DNA of 48,705 nucleotides. Origin: Amycolatopsis acidicola. Its GTDB lineage: Bacteria > Actinomycetota > Actinomycetes > Mycobacteriales > Pseudonocardiaceae. Shown here one piece after another: positions 23,954 to 32,838 of the stretch. The notes under the pieces are model-generated. The model was not told where the DNA came from, did no database searches, and saw only the letters and a program-made list of their open reading frames with translations. The stretch lies in contig NZ_VMNW02000070.1 in NCBI RefSeq assembly GCF_007713735.2, positions 1 to 48,705 on the forward strand. The letters run 5' to 3'. How positions within the stretch are numbered: the first letter of the stretch is position 1; each line of letters begins with the position of its first letter. Made by a program: the position numbers and the translations under genes.

Positions 23954-25237
23954 ATGGCCAAGGTCACCCGCAAACAAGGCCGCTCCTTCTACCTCGGCGT
24001 CGTCGTGCTGGTGCTCGCCGTGGTGACGAGCTACATCTCGCTCACCGCGGACCAGGGCCTGCCCGGTATGCCGAAAACCGTGGTACGCGCGGCGTTCGGC
24101 GACGTCGGCAGCCTGACCTCCGGCGCCGACGTCCGGCAGAACTCCGTGCGCATCGGCCGGGTCGCCTCGGTCGAAGAGGTGAACGGGCTGCCGCAGGTGA
24201 CGATGGAGCTGGACGGTTCCCAGCCGGTCTACCGCAACGCCCGCGCGGCGATCTGGGACCAGTCGGCGCTGAGCCAGAAGTTCGTCGAACTGCTGCCGGG
24301 CGACCCGTCCGCGCCGCCGCTCGGTGACGGCGTGATTCCGGCCCAGGCCAACGAAAACTCCTCGGACATCTCACGCCTGTTCGACGTCCTCGACGACCCG
24401 ACCCGCGCGGCGACCACGAGCGCGGTGCGCGAGCTGGGCGACGGGATGGCCGGGCACAGCCGGGACCTGCACGACCTGCTCGGCGCGCTGCCCAGTCTGC
24501 TGAACGACACCGGCGTGGTCTCCACGGCGCTGGCGTCGAAGGAGGCCGACCTGCCCGCGCTGCTCGCGAGCGCCGACCGGCTCGCCGGGCGTTTTTCCGG
24601 ACGGGACAACGACTTGTCGACACTGGTGACCCAGCTCGACCAGACGCTGCAGGCGGTCGACGTCGACGGGGGAGGGCCGCTCACCCAGGTGCTCGACAAG
24701 GCGCCGGACCTGCTTCGCCACGGCACCGCGGCCGCCGACTCGCTGACGCAGCCGCTCGCCGACGCCCGCGAGGCGGTCACCGATCTGCGGTCGGGCGCGA
24801 AGGCGCTCGGCGACGCGACGCCGGACTTCCGTGGTGTGCTTCGTGAAGCGCCCGGGACGCTGGGGAAGGTGCCCGCGGTGGCCGGCCAGGCGATCCCGGC
24901 CGTGGACAACCTGACGCAGACGTTCTCCGATCTGCGGCCGCTGGTCATCCGCCTCGGCGACGGCCTGCCCGCGCTGCGCTCGCTGCTGCAGACGCTCGCC
25001 CCGTACGCGCCCGAAATCGGCGACTTCGGTTACCACGGCGGTCTCGTGTTCGCCGGGCACGCCGGCGATCGCCACTACATGCGCGTCGAGCTGGTGCTGC
25101 CCGGGCTCGCCGGGCTCACGGCCGGAGTGTCGCCTTTGGACGGTATGACCCCCGTGCCGCGCAACCCCTATCCGGCGCCGGGCCAGGACCCGCAGGACCG
25201 CGCCACGGCACCGGGTCTGCTCGGCGGGAGGAACTGA
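23954..25237 (+). CDS. mceC: Mce family protein, position C
   Basis: 427 residues: anchor helix (about 13-30), MCE domain (about 42-120: LTSGADVRQNSVRIGRV) and helical tail with repeated L-A-D and L-R motifs, ending with a Pro-rich tail. ATG 23954 has GGGGGGCGG upstream; GTG 23948, overlapping the previous stop, is a near alternative adding two residues. No lipobox. Confidence 0.9.
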   Translation: MAKVTRKQGRSFYLGVVVLVLAVVTSYISLTADQGLPGMPKTVVRAAFGDVGSLTSGADVRQNSVRIGRVASVEEVNGLPQVTMELDGSQPVYRNARAAIWDQSALSQKFVELLPGDPSAPPLGDGVIPAQANENSSDISRLFDVLDDPTRAATTSAVRELGDGMAGHSRDLHDLLGALPSLLNDTGVVSTALASKEADLPALLASADRLAGRFSGRDNDLSTLVTQLDQTLQAVDVDGGGPLTQVLDKAPDLLRHGTAAADSLTQPLADAREAVTDLRSGAKALGDATPDFRGVLREAPGTLGKVPAVAGQAIPAVDNLTQTFSDLRPLVIRLGDGLPALRSLLQTLAPYAPEIGDFGYHGGLVFAGHAGDRHYMRVELVLPGLAGLTAGVSPLDGMTPVPRNPYPAPGQDPQDRATAPGLLGGRN

Positions 25238-26541
25238 TGATGCGACGAATCCGGGCCATCCCGCCGGTGTGGCAGGGCCTGATCCTCATCCTCGTGCTGG
25301 CGGCCGGGATCGCGGTGCTGTTCGAGAAGCAGGCGATCGTGACCGCGCTGCGGCCGGGCGACGAGATCGAGGTCCAGTTCCCCCGTGACTACAAGCTCCA
25401 GGCGAACGACAGCGAGGTGAAGGTCGCCGGGGTCCCGGTGGGCACGGTCGAGGACATCGAAACCGGCAGCGGGGGCGCCGTCACGGTGACGCTCAAGGTC
25501 GGCTCCGACGTCCGCGGCAAACTGGGCACCCAGCCCAGCGCGGCGATCCGCCCGACCACCGTCCTCGGCGGCCGCTACTTCGTCGAGCTGACCCCCGGCG
25601 GCGGCAATGGGCGCTTCACCGACGAGTCCATTCCCGTCGAGCGCACGTCTACGCCGGTCGAGCTCGACCAGGTGCTGGCCGCGGTGCCACCCCGCGCGCA
25701 GCAGGGAATCCAGGGCACCACGAGGGAACTCGACCAGACACTCGCCGCGGGCGGCGGGGACGCGCTGAAGAACCTGGTGCGTGACGCACCCGGCACCCTC
25801 ACGCCCACCGGCGACGTCTTCTCCGCGATGCTCGGCACCCGCCCGGAAACGGATCTGTCCTCGCTGGTCCGCGACGTCGACACGATCGCCGACGCGCTCA
25901 CCCGCAACGACGGCCAGCTCCAGTCCGTTGTGGACAGTGCGAACACGACCGCGGCCACCCTGGCGCGGCAACGGAACCCGCTGGCCAGGACGATCGACGA
26001 GCTGCCGGCGACGTTGACCTCGGTGCGCAACGGGCTGACCGGCCTCGGCGGCAGCCTCGACCGGCTCACGGACACCGCGCCGAAGCTCCGCCCCGCGATC
26101 CAGCAGGCCGCGCCGCTGCTCGACCAGCTCGGCCCGGTGCTCGCCAAGGCAAGGCCCCTGCTGGCCGACCTGCGCCCGCTCCTGCACGACGCGCGCCCGC
26201 TGGTGGACCAGCTCGTGCCCACCAGCGAACAGACCACCGCCGTGCTCGGTGACGTCGACGGCGCCCCGCTGGACCGGCTCAAGGGCCCGGTCGTCAACGC
26301 TCTCAACGAAAAGTGGGTGGGCACCGGCGCGTACCGCGGCGGCGGCAACACGGGCGCCACCCTCGGCCAGGAGATCGCGCACATGATCACCAACCTCGAC
26401 ATGGACGGGATGCGCACCAACGCCAATGGCACCACGCTCGGCATCCAGGCCGGGTTCGGGCCGGGTTCGGTGTGGGGCCTGCCCGGCGGTCTCGACGACC
26501 TGATGGCGAACCTCGGTGAGCTGGGAGGGACGCCGAAATGA
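25237..26541 (+). CDS. mceD: Mce family protein, position D
   Basis: 434 residues: anchor helix (about 13-30, GLILILVLAAGIAVLF), MCE domain (about 42-125: NDSEVKVAGVPVGTVEDI) and helical tail with LGPVLAKARPLLADLRPLL. The extreme C-terminus is Gly/Asn-rich (GFGPGSVWGLPGGLDDL), different from its neighbours. GGGAGG precedes the overlapping ATG. Confidence 0.92.
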   Translation: MMRRIRAIPPVWQGLILILVLAAGIAVLFEKQAIVTALRPGDEIEVQFPRDYKLQANDSEVKVAGVPVGTVEDIETGSGGAVTVTLKVGSDVRGKLGTQPSAAIRPTTVLGGRYFVELTPGGGNGRFTDESIPVERTSTPVELDQVLAAVPPRAQQGIQGTTRELDQTLAAGGGDALKNLVRDAPGTLTPTGDVFSAMLGTRPETDLSSLVRDVDTIADALTRNDGQLQSVVDSANTTAATLARQRNPLARTIDELPATLTSVRNGLTGLGGSLDRLTDTAPKLRPAIQQAAPLLDQLGPVLAKARPLLADLRPLLHDARPLVDQLVPTSEQTTAVLGDVDGAPLDRLKGPVVNALNEKWVGTGAYRGGGNTGATLGQEIAHMITNLDMDGMRTNANGTTLGIQAGFGPGSVWGLPGGLDDLMANLGELGGTPK

Positions 26542-27800
26542 AGCTGCGTCAGACGTGGCAGCGCGTGCGGACCGTGCCAGGGCTCGGCCGTGACGTGCTG
26601 GCGGTCGGCCTGGTGATCGCGCTGGGCCTGGTGTCCGGCGGGATCATCCTGTCCCACCTCAACATGCACGCGCCCTGGTCGGACCGGTACTCCTTCGCCG
26701 CGGACTTCGACCAGGCCCCGGCGATCAGCCCCGGCAACAACCAGGAGGTGCGCATCGCGGGCGTCCGCGTCGGGGAGATCACCTCCGCGTCGGTCACCCG
26801 TGACGGGCACGCGCGGGTCGAGATGGCGCTCGATCCCGGGCACACCATCTACGACAACGCCGAACTGGTGCTGCGCCCGAAGAACCCGCTCAACGAGATG
26901 TACATCGAGGTCAATCCTGGTGGGCCGCCCGGGAAACCGCTGCCGGCGAACGGGGTGATCCCGCTTTCGCGGACGCAACGGCCGGTGCAGCCGGACGAGG
27001 TGTTCGACCACCTCGACGACCGCAGCCGCAACGCGCTCACCACCCTGCTGTCCGAGTCGGACATCGCGCTGGCGAACGCCCCGCAAACGCTTCCGGGTGG
27101 GCTCCAGGCGACCGACGGGACGCTGGTGAAGCTGCAGCCGGTGGTGCAGGCACTCCGCACCCGGCAGGACACGGTCCGGCAGCTGGTCACCGCGTTCAGC
27201 CAGATCGCGACCTCGGTCGGCGGGGACGACCAGCGGCTCGGCCAGATGATCGACTCCACCCAGCAGACGCTGACCGCGCTGGCAGGCAGGCAGGACGACC
27301 TGAGCAAGTCGCTGGCCGATCTGCCCGGGTTCGCCACGGACCTGAAGAACGCGATGGACGGGGTCGGGAACCTGACCACCCAGCTGAACCCGACGCTGGA
27401 CGACCTGAACAAGGCGTCGTCGGATCTGCCACCCGCGTTGCAGCGCATGACGAGCACGGTCGGCCAGCTCGGCCAGACCGTGCAGCAGGCGCGGCCCGTC
27501 GTCCAGGAAGCGCAGCCGGTGGTCGCCGATCTGCGGCCGGTGGTGGACAACCTGGACGCGTCGATGACCGCGCTGCGGCCGACCACGATGCGCCTCGACG
27601 AAATGACCAGCAAGATCGTCGGCGTGCTCGACGGCGGGCTGCAGGGCTTCGTCTACAACACCAACTCGGTGTTCTCCGTCCGCGACAACACCGGGGTCTT
27701 CCCGCGCGGCAACTTCGGCGTGCAGGTGGACACCCTCGGCACCGGCTACGTGCCGGACCAGGTGCCCGACTGGGCGAAGAACCGGCAGGGAGGCAACTGA
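26538..27800 (+). CDS. mceE: Mce family protein, position E
   Basis: 420 residues: anchor helix (about 20-40), MCE domain (about 48-125: ISPGNNQEVRIAGVRVGEI) and helical tail with VQEAQPVVADLRPVVDNLD. In mycobacterial mce operons the fifth protein is usually a lipoprotein; here the N-terminal hydrophobic stretch contains no Cys, so it should be a plain membrane-anchored subunit. Start overlaps the previous gene as ATGA. Confidence 0.9.
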   Translation: MKLRQTWQRVRTVPGLGRDVLAVGLVIALGLVSGGIILSHLNMHAPWSDRYSFAADFDQAPAISPGNNQEVRIAGVRVGEITSASVTRDGHARVEMALDPGHTIYDNAELVLRPKNPLNEMYIEVNPGGPPGKPLPANGVIPLSRTQRPVQPDEVFDHLDDRSRNALTTLLSESDIALANAPQTLPGGLQATDGTLVKLQPVVQALRTRQDTVRQLVTAFSQIATSVGGDDQRLGQMIDSTQQTLTALAGRQDDLSKSLADLPGFATDLKNAMDGVGNLTTQLNPTLDDLNKASSDLPPALQRMTSTVGQLGQTVQQARPVVQEAQPVVADLRPVVDNLDASMTALRPTTMRLDEMTSKIVGVLDGGLQGFVYNTNSVFSVRDNTGVFPRGNFGVQVDTLGTGYVPDQVPDWAKNRQGGN

Positions 27801-29107
27801 TGAACCTGCGTGCGCGCCCCGCGCTGCTGCGGGTGTCCCTCGTGCTGGCGTTCGTGCTGGCCTGCGTGGTGTTCCTGGCCTTCCTGCTCGCGCAGGCCGG
27901 CGCGAACGTGCCGCTGCTGAGCACCGACCGCACGTACCGGGTGTCGGTGCGGATCGCGGACGTGGACAACCTGGTGTCCTTTTCGGACGTTCAGGTCGCC
28001 GGGATCAACTGCGGCAAGGTCACCGCGCTGACCCGCGAAGGCGACAAGATCCGCGTGGACCTCGAACTCGACGGCTCCGCCGCGCCGCTGCACGAGGGCG
28101 CGACGGCTCAGGTGAGCGAGAAGTCGTTGGCGGGCCAGTCCTATCTGCGGCTCGTCGACGGCGCGGGCGCGGAGATCCCGAGCGGCAAGACGCTGCCGGA
28201 CTCCGCCGTCAAGCCGAGCGTCCAGCTGCACGACGTGCTGGCGAGCCTGGACCAGCCGACCCGCGACGCGCTCGGCGGAACCCTGCGTTCGCTCGGGCAG
28301 GCCACGACGAACAGCGCCGACGACATCGGCCGCACGATGACCGGCCTGGCGCAGCTCGGCCGCGACGGGCACACGGCGCTGGACGCGCTGGCGGCGCAGT
28401 CGGAGGACCTGAAGGCACTGATGGCGCAGTCGACGACGTTGCTCAACGCGCTCGACACCGGCCAGGGCCAGATCGCGTCACTGGTCACCGATGCCCGGCG
28501 GCTGACCGATTCGACGGCCGGTCAGCGCCAGGCCGTCGAGTCCGCGATGCGGCAGCTGCCCGGCGTGCTGGACAGCACGCAGACGGCCGCGGACAAGTTC
28601 CGCACGCTCTCGAGTTCGCTCGCCCCGGTCGCCGCCGACCTCAAGGCCGCCGCGCCGGCGCTGAACACCGCGCTGCTCCAGCTGCCACAGTCCACACAGG
28701 ACTTGCGCGGGTTGCTGCCCTCGCTGAACACCGTGCTGGACAAGTCGCCCGCGACGCTGCAGCGCGTTCCGGCGGCGGGTGACGACCTGCAGGAGCTGGC
28801 GCCGACGGTGCGCAGCGTGCTGCAGGACGTGAACCCGATGCTGCGCTATCTCGAGCCGTACGGGAAGGACATCGCCGCGTTCTTCGCCGGGTTCAACTCG
28901 GTGTGGTCGTACAAGGCCGAGGACGGGCTGACCGTGCTGCGGCTGGCGGCGGTCAACGTGACGGCGCAGATGGTCAAGACCGGTCTGCCGCTGCCCACCG
29001 ACGCGGGCCCGCTGACCAAGAGCAACCCGTATCCGCTGCCCGGGCTTTCGGGCAACCCGACGATCTACACCGGCGCCTACCCACACGTGGAACAGGACTC
29101 GAAATGA
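27800..29107 (+). CDS. mceF: Mce family protein, position F
   Basis: 435 residues: anchor helix (about 10-32), MCE domain (about 45-125: LVSFSDVQVAGINCGKV) and helical tail, ending in a Pro/Gly-rich segment. The only Cys in an N-terminal hydrophobic stretch of the six Mce proteins is here (C22 in FVLACVVF), but hydrophobic residues continue after it, so lipidation is doubtful. Last of the six subunits; overlaps the membrane-protein gene that follows as ATGA. Confidence 0.91.
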   Translation: MNLRARPALLRVSLVLAFVLACVVFLAFLLAQAGANVPLLSTDRTYRVSVRIADVDNLVSFSDVQVAGINCGKVTALTREGDKIRVDLELDGSAAPLHEGATAQVSEKSLAGQSYLRLVDGAGAEIPSGKTLPDSAVKPSVQLHDVLASLDQPTRDALGGTLRSLGQATTNSADDIGRTMTGLAQLGRDGHTALDALAAQSEDLKALMAQSTTLLNALDTGQGQIASLVTDARRLTDSTAGQRQAVESAMRQLPGVLDSTQTAADKFRTLSSSLAPVAADLKAAAPALNTALLQLPQSTQDLRGLLPSLNTVLDKSPATLQRVPAAGDDLQELAPTVRSVLQDVNPMLRYLEPYGKDIAAFFAGFNSVWSYKAEDGLTVLRLAAVNVTAQMVKTGLPLPTDAGPLTKSNPYPLPGLSGNPTIYTGAYPHVEQDSK

Positions 29108-31383
29108 TCCGCCCCCGCGTCCCCCACCTGACCGGCCGCCAGGCCGGAGCCGCCCTGTTGCTCGCGCTCGTGGCCACCGGGGTGGTGGCCGGGCTGTTCC
29201 GGGTCCGCCTGGACACCAGCACCGAGTCGTTCCTGCCGAAGCACGATCCCGTCGTCGACGCGATCGAGGACAAGGCGAAGGCGTTCGGCGGCGACCCGAT
29301 CGTCGCGGTGCTGGAGTCCGAGCTGCCCACCAAACTGCTCACCGACTCCGGGCAGCTGCCGAAACTGCTGGACCTGGAAGGGAAACTCGCCAAGCTCCCG
29401 GACGTCGCCGCGGTGTACGGGCCGGCGACGGTGCTCAACCAGGTCGCGGCGTCGGCGCAGGGCATGCTGGCGCAGATCGCAGGCAGGCGGGACGCGCTGC
29501 GCAACGAGGCCGAGCAGCAGGCCAAGGACGCGGGCAAGTCGGCGAAACAGGTGACCGACGCGGGCCAGGCCGCGCTGCGCGAGTTCGACCTGCGCTACGG
29601 AAGCCTTCTGGTGCAAGGACTTCCGGCAGGGTTGCCGACCCTGCGGAACCCGCAGTTCGTGAACAACGTCGTGTTCGACGACCAGCAGAATCCGCGGCCG
29701 CAGTGGCAGTTCGTGGTCCCGGACTCGTCGGCCGTCGCGATCCTCGTGCGGCCGCGTGAGGGCCTGGACCAGGAAGGCACGCAACGGCTGGTGAGCGCGG
29801 TCCGCGACTCCGTGTCGTCGGCCGGGCTCACCACGCGCAAGCAGACGGTGACCGGTGCGCCGGTGCTGACGGCGAGCCTCGCCGAGGGGGTACGAGGCGA
29901 ACTTCCGTTGCTGGGCGGGCTGGCGCTGCTCGTGTGCGGGTTCTGTCTGATGTGGACACGCTGGCTGGGACGACGCCTGGTGCGGCTGTGGCCGCTGGCG
30001 GTCGCGGTGGCGGGGACTGGGGTCGTGCTGGCGGTGTTCGGCTGGATCGGGAAACCGCTTTCCCTCGGCGTGCTGGCGTTCCTGCCGATCCTGCTCGGCC
30101 TCGGGTGCGGGTATCCGCTCTATCTCGCGCAGCGGCCGGTCGAACGCCGCCGGATCGTGGTGACCGGGCTGTCCAGCGCGGCGGCCGCGGCGGCGTTGAC
30201 GTTGTCCCCCTTGCCTTTCGTGTCGCAGCTGGGCATCGCGCTGTCCTCGGGCATCGTGCTGACGATGCTGCTGGCGGTGGCCTTGCACCGGCGGGTGAGC
30301 GTCACGCAGCCGGTGTCGCGGTGGGAGCCGCCGAAGCTTCCGGGCTGGGGCCGGATCGCGGCGCTGGTGGCCGCGCTGGCCGTGGCGGCGCTGGGGCTGA
30401 TCGCGTTGCCGGGCATGAATGTCGAGGCACAGCCCGAAAAACTCGCGCAGGGGCTGCCCGCGATGGACGACGCGCAGTACGTCGAGGGCGTACTGGGCTC
30501 GTCCAGCGAGATCGGGCTCGTCGTGCACGGCGACGTGCGCACCCCGGCCGGGCTCGCCTGGCTGAACCAGGTGGAGCAGAAGCTGATCGTCGAGCACGGC
30601 GACCAGTTGCGGCCGGTGCTCACCCTGCCTGATCTGCTCGGGTTCCTCGGCAAGGAGCCGACGGCGGAACAGATCAACGCCGCGCTGCAGCTCCTGCCGT
30701 CGTACCTGACCTCGGCGCTCGTCCACGCCGACGGCGAGGAATCGGTGATGATCTTCGGCGCGAAACTGGACGATGTCGCGCAGCAGGCGGCTTTGGTGCA
30801 GGCGCTGCAGACTTCGCTGCCCAAGCCGCCGCCCGGGCTGACGACGGAACTCGCGGGACTGCCGCTCGCCGCCGTGCGCGGGTACGAGCTCGTGTCCGCG
30901 GACCGGTACGTGGCCAACCTCGCCGGGATCGCGGCGACCGGCTTGGTGCTGCTGATCGGGTTGCGCCGCCGATGGGACGCGGGCCGGGCCGTGCTCGCCG
31001 CCGTGGTGTCCACGGGCTGGGGGTTGGCCGTGTTGTGGCTGCTCGGCGGTACGCTCAACCCGCTCACCGTGGCCCTGGGCTCGCTGGCGACGGTGACCGC
31101 GTGCGAGTTCACCGTCCTGCTCGCCGACGCGTGGCGAGCCCGGCGCCCGTGGCTGCTTCGCGCGGTCGGCGTCACCTGCGCGCTCGCGGCCGCCGGGTAT
31201 CTGGTGCTGCTGGTTTCGCAGATTTCCTTGCTACGTCAGTTCGGCGCGCTGCTCGCCGGCACGGTCGTGCTGTCCCTGCTCGCGGCGGTCACGGTCACCG
31301 CGGCCCTGCCCCCGAGACCCCGCGCGCTGCCCAAGCCGAGTCCCCGTCCTCGCAAGCTGGAGAAAGTCGAGGTGGCGTCATGA
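29104..31383 (+). CDS. MMPL/RND-type membrane protein linked to the Mce operon
   Basis: 759 residues with RND architecture: helix 1 (about 14-34), a first extracytoplasmic domain (35-260), a helix bundle (270-440), a second extracytoplasmic domain (about 450-600) and a final bundle (610-745), then a short Pro/Lys/Arg tail. Proton-driven MmpL proteins carry Asp-Tyr pairs in the fourth and tenth helices. The equivalent positions here read GLGCGY (332-337) and ACEF (666-669), with Gly and Glu in place of the two Asp residues. It may work without a classic proton relay, or serve the Mce complex structurally. Alignment was by eye. Confidence 0.82.
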   Translation: MIRPRVPHLTGRQAGAALLLALVATGVVAGLFRVRLDTSTESFLPKHDPVVDAIEDKAKAFGGDPIVAVLESELPTKLLTDSGQLPKLLDLEGKLAKLPDVAAVYGPATVLNQVAASAQGMLAQIAGRRDALRNEAEQQAKDAGKSAKQVTDAGQAALREFDLRYGSLLVQGLPAGLPTLRNPQFVNNVVFDDQQNPRPQWQFVVPDSSAVAILVRPREGLDQEGTQRLVSAVRDSVSSAGLTTRKQTVTGAPVLTASLAEGVRGELPLLGGLALLVCGFCLMWTRWLGRRLVRLWPLAVAVAGTGVVLAVFGWIGKPLSLGVLAFLPILLGLGCGYPLYLAQRPVERRRIVVTGLSSAAAAAALTLSPLPFVSQLGIALSSGIVLTMLLAVALHRRVSVTQPVSRWEPPKLPGWGRIAALVAALAVAALGLIALPGMNVEAQPEKLAQGLPAMDDAQYVEGVLGSSSEIGLVVHGDVRTPAGLAWLNQVEQKLIVEHGDQLRPVLTLPDLLGFLGKEPTAEQINAALQLLPSYLTSALVHADGEESVMIFGAKLDDVAQQAALVQALQTSLPKPPPGLTTELAGLPLAAVRGYELVSADRYVANLAGIAATGLVLLIGLRRRWDAGRAVLAAVVSTGWGLAVLWLLGGTLNPLTVALGSLATVTACEFTVLLADAWRARRPWLLRAVGVTCALAAAGYLVLLVSQISLLRQFGALLAGTVVLSLLAAVTVTAALPPRPRALPKPSPRPRKLEKVEVAS

Positions 31384-32414
31384 GGATGCCTTCGTGGAAG
31401 TCGCTCACGCCCGGCGGAGCGCGGACCCGGATGTTCGCGAGTGGCCTGCTCGCGCTGGTGTTCGCGGGCTCGGCGACGCAGATCGTGATCGACCGGGTCA
31501 CCGCACTGCCGGACGGCGCGGTGCTGCGCGCCGCGGGAACCACGGTGAGCCAGCAGGATTACCAGCGGCGCGTGCACCTGCTCAACGCGCTCTACGGCGT
31601 GCAGGCGCCCAGCGACGGCAGCAAGACCGACGAGTTCAATCGCGCCAGCGCGAAGGCCGTCGCGGTCGGGCTCGTGCTCGATCACGCCGCCGCCGGGAAG
31701 AACATCGTCATCGCGCAGAAGGCCGCCGAGGACCAGCTCGACAAGCTGATCGCGCAGGACTTCCCGCAGGGGCGCGACGCTTTCGTGCAGAAGCTCGGGC
31801 AGAACGGCGTCTCCGAGGCCGACGTACTGGACGAGGTGAAACGGCAGCTGGCGAACCAGCAGCTGTACGACCAGGTGACCGCCGGGGTGCCGGTACCGGC
31901 CGACGCCGAAGTGACCCAGGCCTACAGCGACCGCAAGGCGCAGCTGGTGCAACCGGAAACGCGGCACCTTCGCAACATCGTGGTGGCCACCCAGGACGAC
32001 GCGGCCAAGGCGCTCTCGCAACTGCGGTCCGGCACGGACTTCGGCCGGCTGGCGAGCCAGATTTCCTTGGACGGCCAGACGAAGGCCAACGGGGGAGACC
32101 TGGGCAGCCTCGCGGCGAACCAGCTGCAGGACGGCTACGCGAAGGCCGCGTTCGGTGTCCCGTCCGGCGCGTTCTTCGGCCCCGTGCAGACACAGGACGG
32201 CTGGAACGTCGGGCAGGTGCAGGAAATCCAGCCGCAGAAACAACTTTCGCTCGACGAGGTGCGCGACCAGCTCAAGAACACGCTGCTCGACGAGCGGCGG
32301 CTGGCCGTGTGGAACTCGTGGCTCGGCGACGAGATGAAGGCCGACTCGATCACCTACGCCGACGCCTACCGTCCCGCCGCCCCGGACACACCCGACGACA
32401 CGGCCAAGCCGTGA
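31380..32414 (+). CDS. Extracytoplasmic peptidyl-prolyl isomerase, PpiC/SurA type
   Basis: 344 residues: N-terminal membrane anchor (about 17-38), SurA_N-like helical chaperone domain (about 45-185) and parvulin PPIase domain (about 195-283: RHLRNIVVATQDDA, GGDLGSLAANQLQDGYAKAAF, GPVQTQDGWNVGQV). Such proteins help secreted proteins fold outside the membrane. It overlaps the preceding MMPL-like gene, so it is made together with the Mce machine; assembly of the six-subunit tube is a reasonable target. The GTG of the next small gene overlaps its stop. Confidence 0.88.
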   Translation: MRMPSWKSLTPGGARTRMFASGLLALVFAGSATQIVIDRVTALPDGAVLRAAGTTVSQQDYQRRVHLLNALYGVQAPSDGSKTDEFNRASAKAVAVGLVLDHAAAGKNIVIAQKAAEDQLDKLIAQDFPQGRDAFVQKLGQNGVSEADVLDEVKRQLANQQLYDQVTAGVPVPADAEVTQAYSDRKAQLVQPETRHLRNIVVATQDDAAKALSQLRSGTDFGRLASQISLDGQTKANGGDLGSLAANQLQDGYAKAAFGVPSGAFFGPVQTQDGWNVGQVQEIQPQKQLSLDEVRDQLKNTLLDERRLAVWNSWLGDEMKADSITYADAYRPAAPDTPDDTAKP

Positions 32415-32599
32415 TCTCCGTCGCGCTGGTGTGCGGCGCGGCCGTGCTCGCGGCGGTCGCTTGGTGGGGCAACCGGAACCTGGAGGTGCTCAGTGAAGAC
32501 GGCCGTTACCACCGAACCGCCGTGCTCCGGCGCGGCGTGTACGGCTGCTACGCGATCGCCGCGGTGTTCCTCGTCGTGGCCGTCGTCCGGTTGCTGTGA
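32411..32599 (+). CDS. Small two-helix membrane protein of the Mce operon
   Basis: 62 residues, two predicted membrane helices (about 2-18 and 43-61) joined by a short charged loop with NLEVLSEDGRYHR. Starts at a GTG overlapping the PpiC stop and overlaps the next gene as GTGA, so expression with the operon is very likely. No family recognised; it may be a small stabilising subunit. Confidence 0.7.
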   Translation: MISVALVCGAAVLAAVAWWGNRNLEVLSEDGRYHRTAVLRRGVYGCYAIAAVFLVVAVVRLL

Positions 32600-32838
32600 G
32601 CCTGCTGGTCCTCGTCGTCGCGATCGTCGCCACGGGCAAGGGCAGCAATCTGCCCACGGCGGCGGTGCTCGTCGTGGCGCTGGTGATCCTGGTGCCCAGC
32701 GTGGTGATCGACGTGCTGGTGTTCTTCAGCCCGAAACCGCGGAACCTGGACACATTGTCCTCGTACACAAGGAAACGCAAGGAACCCGAGGAGGTGGACG
32801 ATGCTCGTCCTGATCCTGATCGTCCTTTCGATGGCTAG
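32596..32838 (+). CDS. Small membrane protein of the Mce operon
   Basis: 80 residues: two hydrophobic segments (about 2-13 and 20-43) and a charged tail, YTRKRKEPEEVDDARPDPD. GTG start overlaps the previous stop; the tail overlaps the next gene, whose ATG lies at 32801 in another frame. No family recognised. The coupled start and membrane profile support it as a real gene. Confidence 0.65.
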   Translation: MSLLVLVVAIVATGKGSNLPTAAVLVVALVILVPSVVIDVLVFFSPKPRNLDTLSSYTRKRKEPEEVDDARPDPDRPFDG

